Assembly (NCBI GenBank): GCA_900770895.1
Contig: CAAGMF010000199.1
Coordinates: 1-27,279, forward strand
Direction: 5' to 3'
Length of the DNA: 27,279 nucleotides
Origin: an uncultured Mitsuokella sp.
GTDB lineage: Bacteria; Bacillota; Negativicutes; Selenomonadales; Selenomonadaceae
In this document: positions 15,944 through 22,787 of the stretch, one piece after another
Numbering within the stretch: the first letter of the stretch is position 1
Layout: each line of letters opens with the position of its first letter
Notes under the pieces: generated by a model
The model's input: the letters and a program-made list of their open reading frames with translations, nothing else
Told to the model about the DNA's origin: nothing
Databases searched by the model: none
Program-made: the position numbers and the translations under genes

Positions 15944-18574
15944 TTATTTCGCCTCGGCCCAGTTGCGGCCGCTGTGTATATCGATCACGAGTGGCACCTG
16001 CAGCTCTGCGACTTGCTCCATGGCCTCGCGCAGTATGGACTCGACCTGTTCTTTCTCGGTGTCGACGATCTCCAGCACGAGCTCATCGTGGACCTGCAGC
16101 AGGATGCGGCTTTTGAGATGCGCTGCCCGCAGTCCCTGCCAGGCCCTTATCATCGCCAGCTTTATGATATCGGCCGCCGAGCCCTGGATTGGCGTATTCA
16201 TGGCCATGCGCTCCGCGAGGGAGCGCTGCATGTAGTTGCGGCTGCGCAGAGCCGGCAGATACCGGCGGCGGCCGTACATCGTCTCGGCATAGCCCTTATC
16301 GCGAGCCGTGGTCACCATGTCATCCATGAACGTCTTTATGCCTGGATAGCGCGTGAAATAGCTGTCTATGTAGCCTGCCGCCGCCTTGCGCGATATGTGC
16401 AGGTCACGGGACAGCCCGTAGTCGCTGATGCCATAGACGATACCGAAATTCACAGCCTTGGCATGGCGGCGCTGCTCCGCCGTCACCTCAGCGAGCGGCA
16501 CACCGAATACCTCGGCGGCCGTGCGCGCATGGATATCCTCGCCATTGCGGAAGGCAGCGATGAAATCTTTGTCGCCCGACATATGCGCCAGCAGGCGCAG
16601 CTCGATCTGGGAATAATCGGCCGACAGCAGCTCATCGTAGCCGCTGCCTGGTTCGAACAGCATGCGGATGGTGCGTCCCTCTTCGGTGCGCACCGGTATG
16701 TTCTGCAGGTTCGGATTCGAGCTTGAGAGGCGTCCCGTAGCGGTCACCGTCTGGTTGAAGCTCGTATGGATGCGGCCCGTTTCTGGATTGATGAGGTCGC
16801 CCAGACTATCCAGATAGGTCGATTTCAGCTTGGCCAGTGTCCGATAGCGCAGGATCTGCTCGATGATCGGATGCTCATAGCGGATAGACTCCAGGATCTC
16901 GGCTTTCGTCGAGTATCCAGTCTTCGTCTTCTTGCCGCCTGTCAGGCCGAGCCGCTCGAACAGCACTTCGCCGAGCTGTTTCGGCGAGTTGATATTGAAT
17001 TCCTCACCGGCCAGTGCATAGATATCCTGCTCGATGTCAGCGATGTCTTTGCCCATATCCGCGGCTTTTTCCGCTAGTGCTTCGCGGTTGATATAGATGC
17101 CGTTCTGTTCCATATCAGCCAGGACGGGCACGAGCGGCAGCTCGATATCATCGTAGAGCTTCTGCTGACTATGCTCCTGTATTTGCTGGAGCATGGCATC
17201 GCCCAGCTTTACCAGGAGCCGGGCCTGCCACACGGCCTGCTCGGTCTCCGAAGCGAACTCCTCCGGAACCACATCCTCAGGGAAGAACTCCTGCGACAGT
17301 GCCGCGAGCTCATATTTCGTCCACTCAGGATTCAGCAGATAGGCCGCGAGCTCGCAATCAAGATAGCCGCAGCCCGGCTTCAGGCCGGCCTGATACAGTT
17401 TCTTGAGCCCGAACACCCGGACGGCAGCTCCGGATGACGCGGCCAGCCGCTCCACCTCCGTCAGCAGGGCGGGGAACGCCGGCGACTCAGCGTCTATCCA
17501 GCCGGCGGTGCCATCGGGCAGCGCCACCGCCATGCCAGTCAGCCGCTCGAACGGTGCCCGGCCGGTGAACACGCCCGCCATTCCCAGCGCCTCCGCCGCC
17601 TGCAGATGCTGCTGCACCACGTCTGCCGCGTCCCATGCCTCATAGGTCAGGTCCGCGCTATGGCTGGCATCCTCGAGGCCGAGGGTGATCTCTTCATCGC
17701 CGGCCTCAGGGAAAAGATGCTGGAAATTCTGCCATACCTTCTTCAGCTCATAGCGGTCACAGAATTCGCGCATGCGCTGGCGGTCTGGCTTCACCTCGTA
17801 ATCAGCACCGGCGAACTCCAGTCCCGGCACCGACAGGCATATCGTAGCCAGTTCCTTCGAGAGACGGGCCTGATCTGCATGCTCGGCCAGCCGCTCCTGC
17901 AGCTTCTTGCCCGCAACCTCCGGTATATGCCCGAGGACGGCCTCGAGGCTGCCGAACTGCTGTAACAGCTTCTGAGCCGTCTTCGGCCCCACTTTTGGCA
18001 CGCCGGGGATATTGTCCGAGCTGTCGCCCATCAGCCCCTTCATATCGATGAGCCGGACAGGCTCAAGACCATATTCCGCCTGGAACGCCGACTCATCGTA
18101 CTCCACGATATCCGATATCCCCTTGCGGGTGAACAGCACGCGCAGATTCGGCCGTATGAGCTGCAAGGCATCGCGGTCACCAGTGATGACCATGACATCG
18201 ATATCCTGTGCCGCAGCCTGCGTGCTCAGCGTACCTATGATATCATCTGCCTCGTAGTTGTCGAGCTCGAGGAACTTGATGCCCATGGCGGCGGACAGCT
18301 CCTGCAGCAAGGGAATCTGGCTCTTCATCTCTTCCGGCGTAGGCTTGCGGGTTCCCTTGTAGGCCGCATAGCGCTCCGTGCGGAACGTATGACGGCTCTT
18401 GTCAAAGGCAATGACCATATAGTCAGGCTGACGCTCCGCCATCAGCTTTGTCAGCATATTGGAAAAGCCGAATATGGCGTTCGTATATTCGCCGCGCGAA
18501 TCGGTCAGCAGCGGCAGAGCATAAAATGCTCGGAACATCAGACTGCTGCCATCCAGGATTAGAAAATGCTTCAA
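15944..18574 (-). CDS. polA: DNA polymerase I
   Basis: Pol I removes Okazaki primers and fills repair gaps. Of 876 residues, about 1-300 form the 5'-3' flap nuclease (DGSSLMFRAFYAL at the start, MKGLMGDSSDNIPG, GPKTAQKLL). A middle domain (about 310-480) corresponds to the 3'-5' exonuclease. The polymerase domain has motif A DYSQIELRLLAH, motif B RRHAKAVNFGIVYG and motif C VHDELVLE. The middle domain lacks the FDTETD-type metal ligands and the exo II aspartate, so proofreading is probably absent, as in Bacillus Pol I. The start is TTG 18574, 8 nt after GGAGGT. An earlier TTG in the leader meets a stop at once. It lies 44 nt after the L,D-transpeptidase gene. Confidence 0.96.
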   Translation of the reverse strand: MKHFLILDGSSLMFRAFYALPLLTDSRGEYTNAIFGFSNMLTKLMAERQPDYMVIAFDKSRHTFRTERYAAYKGTRKPTPEEMKSQIPLLQELSAAMGIKFLELDNYEADDIIGTLSTQAAAQDIDVMVITGDRDALQLIRPNLRVLFTRKGISDIVEYDESAFQAEYGLEPVRLIDMKGLMGDSSDNIPGVPKVGPKTAQKLLQQFGSLEAVLGHIPEVAGKKLQERLAEHADQARLSKELATICLSVPGLEFAGADYEVKPDRQRMREFCDRYELKKVWQNFQHLFPEAGDEEITLGLEDASHSADLTYEAWDAADVVQQHLQAAEALGMAGVFTGRAPFERLTGMAVALPDGTAGWIDAESPAFPALLTEVERLAASSGAAVRVFGLKKLYQAGLKPGCGYLDCELAAYLLNPEWTKYELAALSQEFFPEDVVPEEFASETEQAVWQARLLVKLGDAMLQQIQEHSQQKLYDDIELPLVPVLADMEQNGIYINREALAEKAADMGKDIADIEQDIYALAGEEFNINSPKQLGEVLFERLGLTGGKKTKTGYSTKAEILESIRYEHPIIEQILRYRTLAKLKSTYLDSLGDLINPETGRIHTSFNQTVTATGRLSSSNPNLQNIPVRTEEGRTIRMLFEPGSGYDELLSADYSQIELRLLAHMSGDKDFIAAFRNGEDIHARTAAEVFGVPLAEVTAEQRRHAKAVNFGIVYGISDYGLSRDLHISRKAAAGYIDSYFTRYPGIKTFMDDMVTTARDKGYAETMYGRRRYLPALRSRNYMQRSLAERMAMNTPIQGSAADIIKLAMIRAWQGLRAAHLKSRILLQVHDELVLEIVDTEKEQVESILREAMEQVAELQVPLVIDIHSGRNWAEAK

Positions 18575-18618
18575 TTCAAGCTACCTCCGCTATGTTTGTC
18601 TGCCTGACATTTCTTGGC

Positions 18619-19761
18619 TCAACGGCTCTTCTCAGACTTGCTCGCAGCTGCTTTCGCGTCTTTCCCCTTCGTGTCGCCAGTCACGGTATGGCCGTCTTTC
18701 GTCGCTTCTTTGTATATCTCCTGTAGCGATTTCTGTGACTGCGGCTCCGCCTTCGCTGCCGGAGCTGGTTCAGCCTCATTGATTGTCGTCAGCTCATATA
18801 CATTGTCCTTGAGCTCGCCTTTCAGATGATACAGCGCTGCCACGCCCTGGCTGTCGCAGTAAAGGACATCACGCTTGTCATAGCCGACCGCCTTGCCGTA
18901 TGTGCTGTACAGCATCTGTTTTTCCGCAGCCCATCCCAGCTGGACACCAGCGGCGTCAGCCAGATCGATGGCCGGCAGATAATACTTATAATCCTGATAG
19001 ACGGCCTTGCCTTTCTGCAGCTTGCCATTCACCTTCAGCTGATATACCTTGGCGATATAGGTCGGCTCACCGTCAGAAGCCTCTATTTTCTTCTCGATGT
19101 CCTCATCAGAGACGAACCCTGCTACGCCGAAGCCATCCAGCCATTTCTCGACGTCCTCCACCTCGAGCGGCTGGCAGGAATAGCCATCGGGATATATATA
19201 GTAAGCAATCGTACTGTCAGGTGTCTTCTCCACGACGACGCGGTTATAGGTGATCTCTACCGGTGTTCCCACCTCGACGAGGTCGAACAGCTCCTCGACA
19301 TCCGACTCGTGCATGCGGACGCAGCCATTCGAGACATAGTGGCCGACGGAGTCCGGCTTGTTCGTGCCATGGATGCCGTAATTGCCCTGGAACTGCATCC
19401 AGCGATAGCCGAGCGGATTGTCCGGCCCCGACGGAATCGAGACGCCGCTCGTCGGCGATGTCCAGGTCGGATTGACATCCTTCGACAGTATCTTATAGAA
19501 ACCCGTCGGCGTCGGTGTTTCAGCCGTGCCCGGTCCGATCGGATAAAGGCGATATTTCGCGTTATCACGCACGAGCGCCAGCGAACGGGCTGCCAGATTG
19601 ATGACGATTTTCTGTTCGGGCTTGGCTTGAGTTGCTGCTTTTTCCTGAGCAGGAGCCGTTTCCGCCGCAGCCGTCCCGACCGGCTCTTGAGCGAAAGCAG
19701 TCACCGCGCTCCCCACCAACAACATCGTGCTCAACATACTAACGGCTAATTTTTTCCACAT
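18619..19761 (-). CDS. secreted L,D-transpeptidase (YkuD domain)
   Basis: This is a peptidoglycan cross-linking or wall-anchoring enzyme of the YkuD family. The 380-residue precursor has a signal peptide (1-24, cut after AFA), a short Ala/Glu/Gln-rich spacer, and the YkuD domain (about 50-175). Active-site motifs are GIHGTN (H131) and HYVSNGCVRM (141-150), with catalytic C147. The remaining half has a region (about 240-325) reminiscent of copper-amine-oxidase-N-like stalk domains, then a charged Ala/Lys-rich tail, possibly wall-binding. A weak AAGGGA ribosome site precedes ATG 19761. A -10 box TATAAT (19819-19824) sits at the edge of a long palindrome. No terminator separates it from polA. 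Confidence 0.92.
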   Translation of the reverse strand: MWKKLAVSMLSTMLLVGSAVTAFAQEPVGTAAAETAPAQEKAATQAKPEQKIVINLAARSLALVRDNAKYRLYPIGPGTAETPTPTGFYKILSKDVNPTWTSPTSGVSIPSGPDNPLGYRWMQFQGNYGIHGTNKPDSVGHYVSNGCVRMHESDVEELFDLVEVGTPVEITYNRVVVEKTPDSTIAYYIYPDGYSCQPLEVEDVEKWLDGFGVAGFVSDEDIEKKIEASDGEPTYIAKVYQLKVNGKLQKGKAVYQDYKYYLPAIDLADAAGVQLGWAAEKQMLYSTYGKAVGYDKRDVLYCDSQGVAALYHLKGELKDNVYELTTINEAEPAPAAKAEPQSQKSLQEIYKEATKDGHTVTGDTKGKDAKAAASKSEKSR

Positions 19762-19818
19762 AATTCCCTTAACTCTTTTCCTAAAATATTGCCCCTGCCA
19801 CAGCAGCGGTTATTTATG

Positions 19819-19824
19819 ATTATA
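19819..19824 (-). promoter_or_regulatory. candidate -10 box for the L,D-transpeptidase unit
   Basis: TATAAT on the minus strand lies about 50-58 nt before the L,D-transpeptidase ATG. No good -35 box is found 16-19 bp upstream; that position falls inside the 22-bp palindrome. An activator or an alternative sigma factor could be needed. This is tentative. Confidence 0.4.
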
Positions 19825-19872
19825 ACGCTGATTGAAATATTTTGCTACAGGCAAAATATTTCAATCAGCGTT
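19824..19872. repeat. long perfect palindrome (22-bp arms, 5-nt loop)
   Basis: Positions 19824-19845 are the exact reverse complement of 19851-19872, with TACAG between. The arms are AT-rich and are not followed by a T-run on either strand, so this is not a standard terminator. It borders the TATAAT box of the L,D-transpeptidase gene and could be an operator, a cruciform or a processed RNA stem. Confidence 0.85.
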
Positions 19873-19929
19873 TCATCGAGTCTCATCACATATGGATAAG
19901 CCTCTATGTATCCAGACTCGATATAACGC
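19868..19929. repeat. second inverted repeat sharing an arm with the first
   Basis: Positions 19868-19883 and 19914-19929 are reverse complements with 2 mismatches in 16. An inner GGATA/TATCC pair (19894-19898/19909-19913) extends the fold. Its first 5 bases (19868-19872) also belong to the right arm of the preceding palindrome, so the two stems could be mutually exclusive in RNA. Confidence 0.65.
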
Positions 19930-19991
19930 CATTGTTCCAATTTTGCCATAGGCATAAAGTGAGACTTGTCTCTTAGCATCAGATAAAGCAC

Positions 19992-20801
19992 TCATTCCGC
20001 AGCACCGCACTCAATAACGCCATAGCTTATCTTGCTGTACTTGCTGCCTGGGGCGACGGTGAAGCCTAAGCGGGCAAATTCATGGCTCCGGGCGTTCTCC
20101 TTGAAAACTACGCGCTGACGGGCAACGCGACGGGCTTCCGCCACCATCTCCGTCGTCGCCGCATCGTGGTCGGCCACCGCCCGCAGCGGATTCAGCGCCT
20201 CGCTGGCCAGCAGCGGATGCCGGAACATCGGATCGAAATAGACGATATCGAACGAATCGTCCGGCTGCGCCCGCAGATAATCAATCGCCTGCGTGCAGAC
20301 GGTCTGTATGCGGCGCATGGCCGCCGTCGTATCCGCCCGCTCGCCCACATGATGCGCCAGGCCATAGCTGACGACAGCCTCGATGAGCGGGCTGGCCTCC
20401 AGCGCCACGACCAGGCCGCTCTCGCCGACGCCATAGCTCTCGACGATGGCATCAGCGCCTATGCCCAGCGTGCAATCCAGCACGCGCAGGCCGGGCCGGA
20501 GCTGCATCACCTCGCTCATCCGGTCACCATCGCCCTGACGGATATTCTTCAGGCGCAGATGCGCCATATTCGGATGGAAAAAGAATTCCCCTGTCGGCGT
20601 GGCGAGACGCAGCTCATCGGTATGGGCAACCAGTATGTGATCCACCTTGTATTTCTCCCGCAGAGCCGGTATCGAGAGCCGCTCGCGCGGCACACAGGGG
20701 ATGCCGGTCCGCCGCGCAGCCGCCTCCGCCAGCTCCAGGGCAGCCTGACCATATTTACGCCGCGTAGTCGCGACGGCACTCAGTTCTGTTATTTTTCCCA
20801 C
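19992..20801 (-). CDS. class I SAM-dependent methyltransferase, RsmJ-like
   Basis: The 269-residue protein has a Rossmann methyltransferase core: LDCTLGIGADAIVESY (about 109-124, SAM-binding motif I), VVALEASPLIEAVVSYGL (about 131-148) and the catalytic-type motif FDPMFRHPLL (about 189-198). The layout resembles RsmJ, which methylates G1516 of 16S rRNA, but the N-terminal 80 residues differ, so the substrate is unproven. The start appears to be GTG 20801, 18 nt after the mutL stop. The ribosome site is weak, and a GTG within AGAGGTGGG makes the exact start uncertain. It is the last gene of the miaB-mutS-mutL unit. No standard terminator with a T-run follows. Confidence 0.75.
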   Translation of the reverse strand: MGKITELSAVATTRRKYGQAALELAEAAARRTGIPCVPRERLSIPALREKYKVDHILVAHTDELRLATPTGEFFFHPNMAHLRLKNIRQGDGDRMSEVMQLRPGLRVLDCTLGIGADAIVESYGVGESGLVVALEASPLIEAVVSYGLAHHVGERADTTAAMRRIQTVCTQAIDYLRAQPDDSFDIVYFDPMFRHPLLASEALNPLRAVADHDAATTEMVAEARRVARQRVVFKENARSHEFARLGFTVAPGSKYSKISYGVIECGAAE

Positions 20802-20819
20802 CTCTGTAATATCGTGATA

Positions 20820-22787
20820 TCAGCCATGCAGGTCGAATCCCGTGCGCTTGAACATCTTCGCCAGATCGTCCTGACTGAACTTCAATATCGTCGGACGTCC
20901 GTGCGGGCAAGTGAACGGATAGTCCGTATGGCTCAGCTCATCCAATATGATCTGCATCTGCCTTATATTCAGGACCTCGCCGGCCTTGATTGCCGCCCGG
21001 CAGGCCGTCGTGGCCAGACATGCCTGCCGGAGGTCGCGGGCCGATGCCTCGCGATGATCCTGCTGCAGCTCGGTCAATATCTCGCGCACGCAGTCCTCGC
21101 CCTCGTCGGCCTTTATATCCATAGGCACTTCGGTCAGGCGATATTCCCGCTCCCCTGCTGGCTCGAGATGGAATCCCAGTCGGTCCAGCAGGTCCTGATG
21201 CGCATCGATCAGCGCTGCCTCCCGGGCATCGAACGACAATATCTTGTGCAACAGCAGCTGCTGGGCCGGTATGCCCTCAGCCTGCCGCGAGAATTTATCA
21301 AACAGGATGCGCTCATGCGCTGCATGCTGGTCGATGATGTATAGTCCATCCTCGTCCTGGGCGATGATATAGGTCAGCGCTACCTGCCCGATTGGCACCA
21401 TGCCGCCGCGCCCCCACTGAGAGGGCACGGCCCGCACTGCCTCCTGCACATCTTCTTCTGTGCAGTTGCCAGCTGGTTGCGATTCGCCTACCGTCATGCG
21501 CTCCTGCGGTATCCGCTCATCCGGCTGTGGTTCATAGCCGCGTCGCTCGCTTTGTATCTGAGCCCCGGCAGCAGCGAAATCGGCCATTGCATGGCGGTCT
21601 GGCGCCCGATATCCGGACTCGCGCTGCTCAAAAGCCGGAGGAGCTGCATGTCGCGCAGCCCCAGCCGGCACCGTATCATGTCCTGTCGGAGCACTGCCCC
21701 CCGGTGAGAAATGCATCTCCGGCTGGATGTATTCCGGCATCCGGCTCAGGTGCGGGCGCTCCACCACGGCTGCCACTTCGCCCAGACTGCGGTCCGCCTG
21801 CGGACGGATGGCATCTTTCGTAGCCTTGTATACTGCCCGGAATACCGCACTTTCATCGGCAAACTTGAGCTCCGCCTTTTGCGGATGCACATTGACATCG
21901 ATGCTGCGCTGCGGTACCTCTATATACAGCACGGCCAGCGGAAAGCCACTTTTCGGCACCATGGCCTTGTAGGCATTATCGATGGCCTTGGCGATGGCCT
22001 TGTTCCCTATCACGCGGCCATTCACGATGTACGTCTGCCAGCTGCGGTTGCTTTTCAGCAGGCTCGGCTTCGTGATGAAGCCCGATATGCGCAGGTCTTC
22101 ATCATTCAGCTCTAGTTCCAGCAGCGACTCCTCTGTCTTTTTGCCATAGATCGCCGCTATGGTATCACGAAGGCTGCCCTTTCCGGGCGTAGAGATGGCG
22201 AGCTTGCCATTATTTATAAAGCGGAAGCTGATATCCGGCCGCGATAGCGCCAGCTTCACCATGAAATCGCTGATATGCGATGCTTCCGTATGATTCGTCT
22301 TGAGGAACTTCTTGCGCGCCGGCGTATTGAAGAACAAATCCTCGACACTGATCGTCGTCCCCGGCGCACAGCCGGCTTCACTGATGTCCTGCAGTTTGCC
22401 GCCCTCGATCCTCACCTGCGTCCCGAGATCGGCATCATGCGGTCGCGTCAGCAGGCTGAACCGCGACACCGAGGCGATGGTCGGCAGTGCCTCTCCGCGA
22501 AAACCGAGTGTAGACAGTTCCAGGAGGTCGGTCACTTCATGGATCTTGCTCGTCGCATGCCGCTTGATCGCCTGGCGGGCGTCCTCCTCTGACATGCCGC
22601 AGCCATTGTCGGTGACACGCATGAAGCTTGTGCCGCCGCCCATGATTTCGACCTCGATATTCGTGGAGCCGGCGTCGATTGCATTTTCCACGAGCTCCTT
22701 TACGACGGAGGCCGGCCGCTCGACTACCTCGCCGGCGGCTATCTTATTGATCGTGCTGTCATCCAGCACCTGGATACGGGTGCTCAT
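20820..22787 (-). CDS. mutL: DNA mismatch repair protein MutL (endonuclease type)
   Basis: MutL couples mismatch recognition by MutS to strand nicking. The 655-residue protein has an N-terminal GHKL ATPase (ENAIDAG 34-40, DNGCG 60-64, STLGFRGEAL 92-101), a variable Pro/Gln/Arg-rich linker (about 340-455) and a C-terminal dimerization/endonuclease domain. That domain carries DQHAAHERILFD (486-497), ACRAAIKAGE (595-604) and CPHGRP (627-632), the metal-binding set of nicking MutL in bacteria without MutH. The last acidic position of DQHAxxExxxxE is Asp here. AQQLLLHK (508-515) could be the beta-clamp contact. The start ATG 22787 overlaps the mutS stop by 4 nt, so translation is coupled. Confidence 0.97.
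   Translation of the reverse strand: MSTRIQVLDDSTINKIAAGEVVERPASVVKELVENAIDAGSTNIEVEIMGGGTSFMRVTDNGCGMSEEDARQAIKRHATSKIHEVTDLLELSTLGFRGEALPTIASVSRFSLLTRPHDADLGTQVRIEGGKLQDISEAGCAPGTTISVEDLFFNTPARKKFLKTNHTEASHISDFMVKLALSRPDISFRFINNGKLAISTPGKGSLRDTIAAIYGKKTEESLLELELNDEDLRISGFITKPSLLKSNRSWQTYIVNGRVIGNKAIAKAIDNAYKAMVPKSGFPLAVLYIEVPQRSIDVNVHPQKAELKFADESAVFRAVYKATKDAIRPQADRSLGEVAAVVERPHLSRMPEYIQPEMHFSPGGSAPTGHDTVPAGAARHAAPPAFEQRESGYRAPDRHAMADFAAAGAQIQSERRGYEPQPDERIPQERMTVGESQPAGNCTEEDVQEAVRAVPSQWGRGGMVPIGQVALTYIIAQDEDGLYIIDQHAAHERILFDKFSRQAEGIPAQQLLLHKILSFDAREAALIDAHQDLLDRLGFHLEPAGEREYRLTEVPMDIKADEGEDCVREILTELQQDHREASARDLRQACLATTACRAAIKAGEVLNIRQMQIILDELSHTDYPFTCPHGRPTILKFSQDDLAKMFKRTGFDLHG

Larger units (their letters stand above)
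19821..19959. repeat. imperfect direct repeat, two units about 101 nt apart
   Basis: Unit A (from 19821) and unit B (from 19922) share TATAACGC, then ATTG, then ATTTTGC and AGGCA in the same order and nearly the same spacing. About three quarters of roughly 36 positions agree. Read on the minus strand, both contain TGCC, GCAAAAT, CAAT and GCGTTATA. It looks like a duplicated regulatory or mobile small element. Confidence 0.5.

Noticed and set aside
19824..19872. The long palindrome as a simple Rho-independent terminator
   Set aside because: No run of T follows on either strand, and the stem is AT-rich and unusually long; kept as a regulatory or repeat element instead.
20082..21344. Plus-strand open frame of 420 codons opposite the methyltransferase and mutL
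   Set aside because: Antisense to two well-supported genes; Arg/Gln/His-rich shadow sequence.
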